From Nostoc punctiforme NIES-2108 (GTDB lineage: Bacteria; Cyanobacteriota; Cyanobacteriia; Cyanobacteriales; Nostocaceae): a stretch of DNA of 64,000 nt. Below are positions 1-9,012 of this stretch, one piece after another. The stretch is from contig LXQE01000125.1 of the NCBI GenBank assembly GCA_003326195.1, forward strand, positions 121,278-185,277, in the 5' to 3' direction. How positions within the stretch are numbered: the stretch's first letter is position 1; each line of letters opens with the position of its first letter. Under the pieces are notes generated by a model. It did no database searches, was not told where the DNA came from, and saw only the letters and a program-made list of their open reading frames with translations. A program made the translations under genes and the position numbers.

Positions 1-2
1 CT

Positions 3-509
3 TTTGTTAAGTTTTTACTGGCTACAGGTGTTAGGACATCTGAAGCTATTGGGTTACGTTGGTGTCATGTGGACTTTGACCAAGGGTTTATAACCATCCA
101 AGAAAGTCTTTCTAGAGACTGGGCCGGTAATGGGTATCAGAGGATCAGAAAGGAGACTAAAACAGGTAGCAGCAGATATTTGGGAATGACTGATGAGCTA
201 CGGTTACTTTTATGGTCAATCAAACCTCCTAAACCTGACCAAGATTCCTTAGTATTTACTACGGTTCAAGGGAAAACCATAGATGATGGTAACTTCCGAG
301 AGAGGTACTGGGTTAAGGTACTAACTAAAGTCGGCATAGATTACCGAAGACCTTACACAACTCGGCACACAACTGCTAGTCATGCCATAGACCAAGGCAC
401 GCCTATTACCGGGGTAGCATACTTACTCGGACATAAAGACACCCGAATGGTTATGCAAACTTATGCCCACATGGTTAACCGCCCCGATTTACCTAAAATG
501 CCTCTTTAA
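3..509 (+). CDS. Tyrosine recombinase (phage-type integrase), C-terminal part, cut by window start
   Basis: The open frame runs in from the window edge, so only the catalytic domain is seen. It carries the tyrosine-recombinase box I motif TGVRTSEAIGLRW with its arginine, the RHTTAS (H-x-x-R region) motif, LLGHKD, and the C-terminal tyrosine in MQTYAHM. These residues make such enzymes cut and rejoin DNA at attachment sites. A GTG at 69 would start a truncated protein lacking the box I arginine, so the real start lies upstream of the window. The next gene is a close paralogue: both end NRP(D/N)LP and share long identical stretches. It probably drives integration or excision of the element that fills the first 11.6 kb. 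Confidence 0.88.
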   Translation, partial: FVKFLLATGVRTSEAIGLRWCHVDFDQGFITIQESLSRDWAGNGYQRIRKETKTGSSRYLGMTDELRLLLWSIKPPKPDQDSLVFTTVQGKTIDDGNFRERYWVKVLTKVGIDYRRPYTTRHTTASHAIDQGTPITGVAYLLGHKDTRMVMQTYAHMVNRPDLPKMPL

Positions 510-739
510 CCCATCTGGTTATCTTAAATAGCTGAACACCCTGTAGAAATACTAGAGGTTTTATCAGCCGTATATAAATAAGCTTTTTTGTAGTTATTGT
601 TATGTGTATTCTAAGTAGTTAATCAATGACAGGTTAACCCATAGTGTTGACCCAATAAGCATTTTAATGGATATAAACTATTACATTTTTGATGTATATA
701 GGATATTCTGAGTTGCGTATAATACTTTAGACTTCCTCA

Positions 740-1744
740 ATGAACTCTAGTGAGCATACCGTTAATATTTTAGGACTGGCTGAGGCGATCGCTACCCAGA
801 TTGAGAAGGACATTCAGGCGGGGCATTTTGACCCCATACTAAAAAGTTATTGCTTAGTCCCTAAAACTGACCCAAGTAAACCTAAAACTTTACTAGAGCT
901 TTGGGATCTCTGGGTAGCTAGCTTAAGCGTATCAGAGCGCACTTTGGCAGGTCATTACCGATATACCCGCTCTATGATTACCAAGGCTAACCCTAAGCTA
1001 TTAGATATTACATGGGTGTCTAGATGGGCTTTAGCACCTAGGACTTTCCGCGATCGCTTAAGTATTATAAGATCCTGTTGTACCTGGGGAGTTACCAAAG
1101 GTTATTTAGATACCAATCTATATGAGGATATTAAACCACCCAAGGGTGACAAGACCGAGGTAAAACCCTTTAACGCCGAGGAAGTCCTTAAGATCCTAGC
1201 TGGGTTCAAAGACCGTTATCCTCATTATTTACCCTTTGTTTACTTCATGTTTGCTACTGGCTGTAGAACATCAGAAGCCATAGGCTTGACCTGGAAATCC
1301 GTTGACTTCATGAAGAATGAAATAATCATCAGAGATAGCCTACCTAAAGACCCGTGTGGTAATGGTTATACCAGGGTACGTAAGGAAACTAAAACGGGTA
1401 ACGTTAGGTATCTGAACATGACAGTAGAGCTTAGAGAGCTTTTGTTAGCTATGAGAACTACGGGGTACATTTACAACGGATTAGTATTCAAAGCACCGCA
1501 GGGCGGCACAATAGACGCTGATAACTTCCGAGAGCGATACTGGATTCCGGTTTTAGATGCTCAGGGTGTACCCTATCGTAAGCCATATACTACAAGGCAT
1601 ACAATGGCATCAACAGCGATTGAGCAAGGTACACCAGTTACTGGTGTTGCTTATTTGCTGGGGCATACTGACACTACTATGGTCATGAAGACTTACGGGC
1701 ACATGATTAATCGTCCTAACCTACCAGATATACCTATCAGCTAA
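740..1744 (+). CDS. Tyrosine recombinase (phage-type integrase), complete
   Basis: A 334-residue integrase, normal length for the family. The N-terminal half holds a SAM-like core-binding region (about residues 55-130). The catalytic half has TGCRTSEAIGLTW (box I arginine), YTTRHTMAS, LLGHTD and the nucleophilic tyrosine in MKTYGHM. The ATG at 740 follows a 230-bp AT-rich gap after a paralogous integrase in the same orientation. Two different but related recombinases in tandem suggest either a duplication or two enzymes with distinct sites. Substrate att sites cannot be read from the window. Family assignment is firm; the partner element is inferred. Confidence 0.92.
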   Translation: MNSSEHTVNILGLAEAIATQIEKDIQAGHFDPILKSYCLVPKTDPSKPKTLLELWDLWVASLSVSERTLAGHYRYTRSMITKANPKLLDITWVSRWALAPRTFRDRLSIIRSCCTWGVTKGYLDTNLYEDIKPPKGDKTEVKPFNAEEVLKILAGFKDRYPHYLPFVYFMFATGCRTSEAIGLTWKSVDFMKNEIIIRDSLPKDPCGNGYTRVRKETKTGNVRYLNMTVELRELLLAMRTTGYIYNGLVFKAPQGGTIDADNFRERYWIPVLDAQGVPYRKPYTTRHTMASTAIEQGTPVTGVAYLLGHTDTTMVMKTYGHMINRPNLPDIPIS

Positions 1745-1806
1745 AATACAATCATCGAATATTGGCATTGGAGATTGGGTATCAGCTAATGGGTTATCTA
1801 TGGCAG

Positions 1807-3540
1807 CTATACCAGAGCGTTAGCTTTGAACTCATTCCAATCATTGTTTATGGTATTTCGGATCAGAGCTACCAACCCCTCGGCATCAGTACCGGCCTGG
1901 GGAGCTATGGTAAATGATGGGTTATAGGAGATTTGTTTAGCCCCGGCATTCCCCTTGATTTCCGGTAATGGACTGGTAGAACCCATAGGTTGATTCAGTC
2001 CTTCTGAGTCTGTCTTAGCGGGGTTTAGGATTCCATAGATATCCATACCTGTTTTGAGAGCGCCCCCGATGCCTGGGATGGTTCCTACTGCCTGTTTGAT
2101 ACCGAAGTCAGCTACTTTGTTTACTACTTTTTCTCCCTGACTACCTGATTGAATACCGAGAGCGCTTTTAACCTTATTGACCGGGTTAATGGAGTCCATA
2201 AAACCCATGATGCTATCTGTAATGAACTTAAACGCCCCTCTAACGCTTTCTACGACCTCATAGGCTAGATTAGATATTCCCCCGGCGATAATACTCACAG
2301 GTACGGTTATAGCGGCTTTGAACAATACTCTGGCTACCGTGCCCCAGTCTATCTGCCATATACCGCGCCAAATAGCAAAACCAAGTCTGGATAAACCTGT
2401 ACCAACCTTCATCCAGTCCATACTGTCTATGATTTTCTCAAGACCTTGAAAGGTTCCATTGAATGCGTTTTTAATACCGTCAACAAAACCATTGAAAACC
2501 CCATCCATACTTAGGATATTTTCGCCTTGAAGTAGTCCATTAAATCCATTAGTCAGGTCTGTAAACCAGTCAGTAATACCGATGAACCCAGCCATAAAAG
2601 TATCGCTATTAAAGCCCAATGAGTTAACAAAGGGCATAACAGTTTGACCTAAACTACCAAGGGTTAACATGAGGCCCTGAACACCATCTAGCCCGGTTCT
2701 GTTACCCATAGATGGAATGGCTTTAAGGAACCCAAATAAACCAGTATCCTGATTAAAGATGTTGGTTTTCATGATCTGAACCATTGAGTCTACTGTCCCA
2801 TCAAAGCTGGCTAGGGTTTCCTGGGTAATCGCTTTTTTCCTAGCAGCATCTAATATCTCAAATCTGGTCTGAGTTGACAGTTCCTTAAACTCTTTACCGC
2901 CAGCTAAGAGTTTATGTTGCTTTAGGATTTCCTCTCTTAAGGCAGGGTTTCTAGCGAATATTTCAACATTAAAAGCCTCAGCAAGGGTACTACCGCCTGA
3001 TAACAACTTGTTAAGGGTATTACCGCCCATTGTTGAGTCAGCGCCTCTAATAGACCCTAGAACGCCATAGCCTTCCGTCATGCCTAAGAGCATGTCTTTG
3101 TACTTTTTAGTATCGCCTTTGGCTAATCCGGCAACAGTAGAGGATAGAGAAGATCCAATGTTGGTAAAGTCTTCAGTCTCCCCAGGCAACGCCGCTGCCA
3201 TTTTAACAATCTCCATTCGGGTATCGCGTACAAGGTCTTTAGCTTTGGCAAAACTAACACCCAGTTTACCTGCCAAGTCCCCAGCTTCGGCTAGTCCCAA
3301 TGTTTGGGTCTTAGCTGCTTGACCTATTGACCCTATAGCGTTTTGAATACCTGACGATACCATATTAAGCGCAGCCATAACGCCATTAGAGCCTAAGTTC
3401 CCTAACAGGCTACCCATTAACCCATTTTGCATTCCTGGGACGCTCCCAATACCTGCAATATTGTTTTTTAGGTTAGCTATCTGAGGACTGATTAAATCAG
3501 TTGCAGTCAGCCGTACATTGACCTCATTACCTCTAGACAT
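1807..3540 (-). CDS. Phage tail tape-measure-like protein
   Basis: 577 residues. The start (VNVRLTATDLISPQIANLKN) matches the way phage tail tape-measure proteins begin (a short beta strand, then T-A-x-D-x-x-S-P-x-I). A long helical, glycine- and alanine-rich body with hydrophobic stretches around residues 400-440 follows. The end (NPSFTIAPQAGTDAEGLVALIRNTINNDWNEF) also resembles tape-measure C-termini. Such proteins set tail length and are ejected with DNA. No other tail, capsid or terminase gene is visible nearby, which is odd. It overlaps the upstream RHH gene by 8 bp, implying coupled translation. It could instead be a non-phage membrane-active protein of similar composition; the call is by pattern, not alignment. 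Confidence 0.62.
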   Translation of the reverse strand: MSRGNEVNVRLTATDLISPQIANLKNNIAGIGSVPGMQNGLMGSLLGNLGSNGVMAALNMVSSGIQNAIGSIGQAAKTQTLGLAEAGDLAGKLGVSFAKAKDLVRDTRMEIVKMAAALPGETEDFTNIGSSLSSTVAGLAKGDTKKYKDMLLGMTEGYGVLGSIRGADSTMGGNTLNKLLSGGSTLAEAFNVEIFARNPALREEILKQHKLLAGGKEFKELSTQTRFEILDAARKKAITQETLASFDGTVDSMVQIMKTNIFNQDTGLFGFLKAIPSMGNRTGLDGVQGLMLTLGSLGQTVMPFVNSLGFNSDTFMAGFIGITDWFTDLTNGFNGLLQGENILSMDGVFNGFVDGIKNAFNGTFQGLEKIIDSMDWMKVGTGLSRLGFAIWRGIWQIDWGTVARVLFKAAITVPVSIIAGGISNLAYEVVESVRGAFKFITDSIMGFMDSINPVNKVKSALGIQSGSQGEKVVNKVADFGIKQAVGTIPGIGGALKTGMDIYGILNPAKTDSEGLNQPMGSTSPLPEIKGNAGAKQISYNPSFTIAPQAGTDAEGLVALIRNTINNDWNEFKANALV

Positions 3541-3718
3541 TATCTTGACCTCCCATTACTTCCATAGCTACCGGGGCTAACTGTATTCTGATGAACTCGG
3601 ATACTGTCAGACCAAAGCGATCGGCGTGCCATCTCAACGCTTCGGACTCTGCCTCAGTCATCCTGAAAGTTGTCTTAACCTCCCTCTGTTCCCCAGAGGG
3701 CAACTTTTGTCTACCCAT
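3533..3718 (-). CDS. Small ribbon-helix-helix-like DNA-binding protein
   Basis: 61 residues with the pattern of an Arc/CopG/MobC-type ribbon-helix-helix fold: a basic start, the strand VKTTFRMT, helix EAESEALRWHADRFG, a turn, and helix TVSEFIRIQLAPVAMEV. The stop overlaps the start of the tape-measure-like gene by 8 bp, so the two are probably co-translated and this protein may regulate that operon. It is one of six very small RHH-like proteins in the same element. DNA-binding function is inferred from the fold pattern. Confidence 0.7.
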   Translation of the reverse strand: MGRQKLPSGEQREVKTTFRMTEAESEALRWHADRFGLTVSEFIRIQLAPVAMEVMGGQDNV

Positions 3719-3874
3719 GATTAACCTTATATTTGTCCGACATAAATATAGTTAGTCAATCTAGGGTTACTTAAGTAGTACGATCAGCAAAAGACACCTA
3801 AAAATCTTTAAGATTACTGGTGTAGTCATAGACTAAATAGGCTACTATGAATGTATTGAGTTCAGAAAGGGTAA

Positions 3875-4027
3875 ATGAAGCACATAACTGTTAGGCTGAC
3901 AGAGGAAGAATATCAGAGGTTATTAGAAGCCCAGTTGGCATACAGTAACGCCCAAGGTCAGACGATCTCACTCAACGCATATATCAAAGCAAAGATCCTT
4001 CCAACTGCTAACCCATCCGAACAGTAA
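3875..4027 (+). CDS. Very small RHH-like protein (50 aa)
   Basis: ATG at 3875 is preceded by an AGAAAGG ribosome site. The 50 residues begin MKHITVRLTEEEYQRLLEAQ, the usual strand-plus-helix start of CopG/Arc-type RHH proteins, and continue with QTISLNAYIKAKIL as the second helix. It diverges from the RHH/tape-measure pair, so it could be a repressor of that intergenic region (3719-3874). No homologue is recognised by name. Confidence 0.6.
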   Translation: MKHITVRLTEEEYQRLLEAQLAYSNAQGQTISLNAYIKAKILPTANPSEQ

Positions 4028-4115
4028 GTTTTGCCCTCCAAAACAAATGCCAGAGGCAGTTAATGGCTACCCCTGGCAATCAAACAAATATTCAAATCTT
4101 AGGAACTATCTTATC

Positions 4116-4427
4116 ATGTCTAACTTAACAGTACAAGCACAAATCGACGCTTCTTCGGTCAACCTGTCTGAGTCAGGGGTCATTGAGAAAATCGACTCAT
4201 CTAACAGATATTTCATCCCCGTAGTTTGGAAGCAAGTAGAGAGAATCTTGGCTATTATGGAGCAAGTGGGCGTAGAGTGGAACGGAACCGTCAATATGCT
4301 TGATAGCTTCTTCGACACCTACAAGAAGGATTATGATGATTTAATCTCGGCTTGGTGGGCTTTAACCCCTAAGAAGATTACTAATCGGAATCGCGATAGT
4401 TTATCTTATATTCCCTATGTTGACTAA
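4116..4427 (+). CDS. Hypothetical protein (103 aa)
   Basis: The frame is open from 4047, but the ATG at 4116 is preferred because it follows AGGAA at 4101-4105 and gives a protein starting MSNLTVQAQIDASS. The product is acidic and helical, with an aromatic-rich middle (RYFIPVVWKQVERILAIMEQ) and no motif I recognise. It follows the 50-aa RHH gene by 88 bp in the same direction and may share its promoter. Confidence 0.5.
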   Translation: MSNLTVQAQIDASSVNLSESGVIEKIDSSNRYFIPVVWKQVERILAIMEQVGVEWNGTVNMLDSFFDTYKKDYDDLISAWWALTPKKITNRNRDSLSYIPYVD

Positions 4428-4445
4428 GACTAACGTAGCCTTAAG

Positions 4446-4850
4446 TTAATGAAACTGATTGTATACGATGTAGCAGACAGACTTAAGTAGGTTTTTACTG
4501 GCTTGGCTGTCTGCTACTACGCTTATGGAGCCTCTGATCGTCTCAGAGTGCCAGCCTGGGACTTTCATGGTATCTTTAGTACCCTTAACTGGATGTGACA
4601 GAACATTACCACCATTACAGAAAGATGTGTAGGCTTTTACCTCTCTGTAGCCCCTGGCATCCTCTACGGCATAAATGAATGATGTCCACCCCTCCATACC
4701 ATCATCCTCAGAGTTAGGAGGGTAGTTAGTTAACGCATACAGTTTAGCCCCCTCGTTAGTTACCCCTACTAGGATGCTTCGGGCTACCACAGGGGGACTA
4801 GCTAAGACTAACGATAGTCCTAACAATCCTGAAAATATCTTGGTTAGCAT
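4446..4850 (-). CDS. Secreted or periplasmic hypothetical protein
   Basis: 134 residues starting with a typical Sec signal peptide: MLTKIFSGLLGLSLVLASPPVVARS, with a cleavage site likely after VVA (about residue 23). The mature part of about 110 residues has two cysteines (in SFCNGG and SVCYIV) that could form a disulfide, and a beta-rich pattern. I do not recognise the family. It lies alone, convergent with the preceding gene, and carries no lipobox. Confidence 0.6.
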   Translation of the reverse strand: MLTKIFSGLLGLSLVLASPPVVARSILVGVTNEGAKLYALTNYPPNSEDDGMEGWTSFIYAVEDARGYREVKAYTSFCNGGNVLSHPVKGTKDTMKVPGWHSETIRGSISVVADSQASKNLLKSVCYIVYNQFH

Positions 4851-5427
4851 AACATTTTAAGTATTTGCAGTCACTATCATAACACTAGTACTTAATATGG
4901 CTATATTGGCTACTAGTTATTACATTGTGTGGCTAAGGTGGTCAGCGTAGTTGGTAACAGCCCAAGGGTTATCACAGAACGTTATGCCAGGGTCAGTTGG
5001 CGACACCAAAAGGTTTTATTTGGGCATAAGGGTAACTGGCTTGCGCTGGGGCGATGTGGTTATTAGCTGTCTGTCTTAGTATCTTTAGAACTTTCCTTAA
5101 AAGAGACAAGAGTTACTAAGACAAGCCAATATGCCCCGGTGCGCTTATGCTCCCCTGCGATCGCTGGAAACCCTTAGAGTCCTTTAGGCACTCGGCTGGC
5201 GCTAGCGATGATGCTTTATGGTTTCCTATTAGAGTCTTAGTATTCTCATTAGTCTGACAGAAGAGATTTCAGATTTCCAAGGGTAGTATAAGCCAGCCTA
5301 AAATACCAAATCACCTCAAAATGGGTTAACCCTATGTGCCAGTTTCTACTAAATATGTGCCAGTTAGATACTGACATTGATACTACTCTAGGTTACAATA
5401 GGAGTATACCAGGAAATAAAAATAACA
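4851..5427. other. Non-coding gap in the integrated element
   Basis: 577 bp with no convincing gene. A 45-codon frame with a GTG start (4929-5066) exists but has no ribosome site or recognisable motif. The stretch holds one HIP1-like GCGATCGC and several CTTAGAGTCCTTTAGG/TCTTAGTATTCT-type words that also occur near the putative origin. The region just before 5428 (TATACCAGGAAATAAA) serves as ribosome site and probably promoter for the next RHH gene. Confidence 0.4.
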
Positions 5428-5607
5428 ATGGCTGACCAGAGAACCACCCGCAAAGTTAAGTTACAAGTCTGGTTAACTGAACAAGAGCATGAACTACTAC
5501 AGCAAGCTGCTACCACAACGGGGCAGGGAATGTCTAGTTATGTCCGGTCTACTGTACTCAAGGCAATCAAGGCAGATTTAGGGGTAACAGTAAAACCAGA
5601 AGTATAA
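5428..5607 (+). CDS. Small RHH-like DNA-binding protein (59 aa)
   Basis: ATG at 5428, preceded by AGGAAA. It reads MADQRTTRKVKLQVWLTEQE, then a helix and the second helix MSSYVRSTVLKAIKADLG, the classic shape of plasmid- or phage-borne RHH repressors and accessory mobilisation proteins. It lies two genes upstream of the VapE-like helicase in the same direction, so it may control replication genes. The specific role is inferred from position only. Confidence 0.65.
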   Translation: MADQRTTRKVKLQVWLTEQEHELLQQAATTTGQGMSSYVRSTVLKAIKADLGVTVKPEV

Positions 5608-5751
5608 ATACTTATTCCTAAAGACATAGATTCAGATATCTTTAGGATTCCTTAAGGTTTACAGGATTACCCAGAGGCTAGAACCCTGATTCTACTGTTA
5701 ACTATTTCATCTTGACACTCTACAAGTAAGCAACACAAAGGGGATACCAAG

Positions 5752-5910
5752 ATGAAAAGACAAGACAGCCAACAAACACTCAGGTTATCAAGCGATTTAA
5801 GAAATCAAGTATTGCAAGTATGTGATAAAAACCAGATGACTGCTGCTGAGGTTATTAGAGCCGCATTGGTTATGTATCTAAAAGAACAGCTACCCCAAGA
5901 CACCAAATAG
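5752..5910 (+). CDS. Small RHH-like DNA-binding protein (52 aa)
   Basis: ATG at 5752 after GGGGATACC. The protein (MKRQDSQQTLRLSSDLRNQV, then a turn and MTAAEVIRAALVMYLKEQL) fits the strand-helix-helix pattern of Arc/MetJ-type regulators. It precedes the helicase gene by 81 bp in the same orientation, and a copy-control or autoregulatory role for replication is plausible but not shown. Confidence 0.65.
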   Translation: MKRQDSQQTLRLSSDLRNQVLQVCDKNQMTAAEVIRAALVMYLKEQLPQDTK

Positions 5911-5991
5911 GGCAACCAGTTAGCAGCTAGTTACCCTAAAGTTCAATATTTAGTTCAAACAAACAGGGCTAATGCCCAAGGATTCAAATAA

Positions 5992-7566
5992 ATGTCTTAT
6001 ACAGATGATAACACACTTTCAGATACTCAGTCAAGTGATTTGGATCTGGAGGGCTTATTAAGCCAACTTAGGGGGGTTGATATCTTTGCTACTAATGTCA
6101 GTGGATCAGCCCACTTTGATAATAGAGAATACCGAGATCAAACCAAGGTAATATATGAGGCAAAGTTAGCTATTAACAAAGCTGGTAATAATGCCGGGTA
6201 TGTCTGGTTTGAAATATTCAAAGCGGTCTATGCTGGCAGAGTTAAAAGCAATAGCTGGACTGGTGAGTTATTACTTGATGACAAACTCGCAACAGAAGAA
6301 GTATTGATAGACAAACTTGAACAGTCCCTCAAGATGCTCATGAAGCTGACCCGCGAACAGTTCGATCGCAAGTTTAAAGTATGGATAGAAGGCTGTTCAT
6401 TTAACCCGGTTCGGGTAGAGTTGGAGTCCATAGTTAAAACTCAAACAAACAAGTGGATATTTCCCGGTACTGACCCATCAACATTAGACAAAACCGCGCA
6501 GTATACAGACAGAAGAAATAGACCTGTTTTTAACAATACTGAGAGTTTAGAAAAGCTTTGTTCAACTGGCGGGTATCTAGTCACAGAACTTAAGCCGATG
6601 CCAGAGTGGGATCAACTAGCTAGCATATTATTTGGGACTAATGATGCGCTTAGTCAAAAGTTTATAGAGAAATGGTTAGTCTCTGCTGTTGTAAGAGCTA
6701 TGCAACCAGGATGCCAAGTGGATTATACTTTAGTCCTGAAGGGCAAACAAGGTGCGGGGAAGTCTACCTTCTTCAGAATATTAGGCGGTGAGTACTTTGT
6801 AGACTTGGAAAGCTCTACTGCTAGCCTAGAAGTTCAAAGACTGATGGACAGATCCTGGGTGGTAGAAATGGGTGAGATTGAAGGCATCACTCGCAAGAAA
6901 GAAGTCGAAGAAATAAAAGCTTTCTTAACCAAGACCAATGATACCTTCCGGGGACTCTATGAAAAGAAGGCATCAGTTCACAAGCGCCATGTAGTTTTTG
7001 GCGGTACTTGTAACTCTGATGAAATCCTGAAAGATAACACAGGTAGCAGAAGGTTCTGGATTATCGACTTAGGTAACAATAATGTTAACCGGGACTTCTT
7101 AGTTGAGAACCGCGATGCCATACTAGCAACAGCTTATCTTAAATGGCAACAGGGATTTACTTGGTATCCCGATGCTGATATGTCTGAACAGTCTGAAGAT
7201 CGGAACAAAGGCTATCAAGAGGCTAATGAGTGGGATGAAAAGGTTAAGCATTCTCTGGCCCAACTCCAAAGCTATGCTGATCGCAAGAATGACTCTGGTA
7301 AGGCCAGAGATGGTCATGTATTTATTGATGGTCTAGCCCTTAACTTATCTGCCTTCATGGAGACAAGCCTTTCCCTTCCTGTTGCCACACACAGAAGCTG
7401 CAACAAGAAAGTAGCTCAATCCCTTGCTGAGTTAGGTTATGCCAAGAAGCGCCTCAACGCAGCCGATGGTAGCAGACCCTGGCTCTATGTAAAAGAAGGG
7501 GTTAAAAATCCTCTCACAGTTGACTCGGCACAACTAGCACAACTAGCCGATTGCTGGAAGAAATAG
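5992..7566 (+). CDS. VapE-family superfamily 3 helicase/ATPase, likely replication initiator
   Basis: 524 residues. The C-terminal two thirds match the virulence-associated E (VapE, PF05272) family of phage, satellite and plasmid replication proteins. A Walker A GKQGAGKST lies at residues 251-259, followed by the Walker B-like WVVEMGEIEG, the segment KAFLTKTNDTFRGLYEKK, and the sensor region FGGTCNSDEILKDNTGSRRFW. The N-terminal 150 residues show no clear primase motif, so this is probably helicase only. The protein is expected to unwind DNA at an origin. That fits the dense repeat cluster beginning 40 bp after its stop codon. Confidence 0.85.
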   Translation: MSYTDDNTLSDTQSSDLDLEGLLSQLRGVDIFATNVSGSAHFDNREYRDQTKVIYEAKLAINKAGNNAGYVWFEIFKAVYAGRVKSNSWTGELLLDDKLATEEVLIDKLEQSLKMLMKLTREQFDRKFKVWIEGCSFNPVRVELESIVKTQTNKWIFPGTDPSTLDKTAQYTDRRNRPVFNNTESLEKLCSTGGYLVTELKPMPEWDQLASILFGTNDALSQKFIEKWLVSAVVRAMQPGCQVDYTLVLKGKQGAGKSTFFRILGGEYFVDLESSTASLEVQRLMDRSWVVEMGEIEGITRKKEVEEIKAFLTKTNDTFRGLYEKKASVHKRHVVFGGTCNSDEILKDNTGSRRFWIIDLGNNNVNRDFLVENRDAILATAYLKWQQGFTWYPDADMSEQSEDRNKGYQEANEWDEKVKHSLAQLQSYADRKNDSGKARDGHVFIDGLALNLSAFMETSLSLPVATHRSCNKKVAQSLAELGYAKKRLNAADGSRPWLYVKEGVKNPLTVDSAQLAQLADCWKK

Positions 7567-7605
7567 AAGAAGGTCAGGGGTTAACTTAGCTCCCCTTGAT
7601 TTCTC

Positions 7606-8010
7606 ATAGGACAGCCCTTGTAGCCTCCAGTGTTACAGGGGTTTTCGATTAGCCCCAATGGCAACCCTTTTGTCCTATCAAATCATCCTTTGTCCTATCA
7701 AATGTCTCCTGTCCTATGTCTGTCCTATCAAATAAAAATATCATAGGACAGCTAGAAAGTTTACAGGGAGCTACTTATAGCCTTTCTGTCCTATGTGTCC
7801 TATGTTTTTTATATAAAATAGTATATAAATAGCCAGCATAAGTATGTTATGTATAAATATATACATAGTACTTACTCTAGGATAAAGTAGGGTATTTATC
7901 ATAGGACATAGGACAGGAATGCTAGAACTCTTACTGGCTAACCGATTCGGCTGTCCTATGAGTTAAAACTGATCGAAAAGACATAGGACAGAACTAGAAC
8001 TGATAGGACA
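7606..8010. repeat. Iteron-like cluster with AT-rich core, candidate replication origin
   Basis: The octamer TGTCCTAT or its complement ATAGGACA begins at 7606, 7671, 7691, 7710, 7721, 7743, 7787, 7796, 7901, 7908, 7952, 7983 and 8003: 13 copies in 405 bp. Three of them (7671, 7691, 7721) extend to TGTCCTATCAAAT. Between the two groups (7804-7900) lies an AT-rich stretch with TATATAAAATAGTATATAAA. Repeated protein-binding words flanking an AT-rich core directly after a helicase gene is the standard layout of an iteron origin. A further copy is at 11562. Function is inferred from this layout. Confidence 0.7.
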
Positions 8011-8085
8011 GAAGCGGGTCAGCCTAAGACAACCTAAACGCACAAGACACACTAGATTCACTCCAACTACCCAGCGATCGCCTCT

Positions 8086-8316
8086 GCGCCAGCCAGGTGT
8101 CTAAGGTTATAAAAGAGTCCCACAGAATATATCTGAGATTCTAAGACAATGAATAGTCCACCTAGAAAACTCAAATATCCTCTGTCAGTCTATTGAGAAT
8201 CCTAAGACTTTAATAGGAATCACCCAGCGCTAGCCAGTAACCCATTAGCCCCCCTCTGGTATCCCTTAGATAACCACCGGGGGCTTAAGTTATCCCCTAA
8301 ATCACTTAGCGATCCC
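8086..8316. other. Non-coding tail of origin region with a dispersed 20-bp repeat
   Basis: No gene is seen. The segment begins with GCGCCAGCCAGGTGTCTAAGG (8086-8106, given here in parts: GCGCCAGCCAGGT then GTCTAAGG), which recurs with a two-base insertion at 11468-11489. It also carries a HIP1 site and several TCCTAAGACTTT-like words. It may belong to the replication or partition region. Confidence 0.4.
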
Positions 8317-8838
8317 TTAATCAACATCACAGGCATTTAATAACCCTGCATTATGGCTTTCCTGTACTGCTTTTGCAAAAGCAGAGGTTCCAATAGCAGC
8401 AAACCTAAAGTGATTTAGTGATGAGGCTAGCTCTTTTAAGCCTTCTGGGGGTAATACCTTCGCTAGTTCTATATAGTTATAACCTCTGAAGCCAGAACTA
8501 GGCCACCAAAGGATACCAAAGGGGGTTTTATCAAATGTATCGACAACCTCTTGATTATCTGTAAATAAAATGTAGTTTAGCTTCCCATCTGTACCCTTAT
8601 ACTGAAATACCCAAGCGCCTAAAGCTAACCCCAAGTTATATACCTTACATTGGGTTCTATCAAAGGGTTCATCAGCCCCATCATCATCGGATGGATCATT
8701 GACCTGGGCTTGCTCCTCTATCCTGGGTCGATCTGTTCTATGTGTACTTGTTTGAAGCAACAGATATAAAAGACATAATCCGATGAGAACTAACCGCTTA
8801 GGGTGCTTCTCAAAAAGTTCTCTGTATTTATCTAACAC
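8317..8838 (-). CDS. Single-pass membrane hypothetical protein
   Basis: 173 residues. After a short basic N-terminus (YRELFEKHPKR), a hydrophobic segment LVLIGLCLLYLLLQ (about residues 16-29) should anchor it, followed by an acidic linker (NDPSDDDGADEPFD) and a soluble domain of about 110 residues presumably outside the cytoplasm. I do not recognise the family. It is transcribed towards the putative origin and stands alone. Two cysteines (QCKVYN near residue 63 and NACDVD at the end) could pair. Confidence 0.55.
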   Translation of the reverse strand: MLDKYRELFEKHPKRLVLIGLCLLYLLLQTSTHRTDRPRIEEQAQVNDPSDDDGADEPFDRTQCKVYNLGLALGAWVFQYKGTDGKLNYILFTDNQEVVDTFDKTPFGILWWPSSGFRGYNYIELAKVLPPEGLKELASSLNHFRFAAIGTSAFAKAVQESHNAGLLNACDVD

Positions 8839-8985
8839 TAAACTTAATGGTATCTAATATTACTTGTCTCAGTCTATTCTGGTAAATAACTGAGGTCAAG
8901 GATACCAATCATCTAGGCTAACCACTAGAGTCATTCATGGAATACCCGGACAATAAAGCTACACTAGTATTAACAATAACTCATT

Positions 8986-9005
8986 AGCCCTACGGGGCTT
9001 TTTTA
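8986..9005 (+). terminator. Hairpin plus T-run upstream of a small gene
   Basis: AGCCC-TAC-GGGGCT followed by TTTTTT forms a short GC-rich hairpin with a T-tract. It sits only 8 bp before the ATG at 9013, so it may be an attenuator for that gene rather than the end of an upstream transcript; no plus-strand gene precedes it closely. Confidence 0.5.
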
Positions 9006-9012
9006 TTACCCT

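Noticed and set aside
4929..5066. Possible 45-aa gene with GTG start
   Set aside because: No ribosome site, no recognisable motif, and the region is otherwise non-coding.
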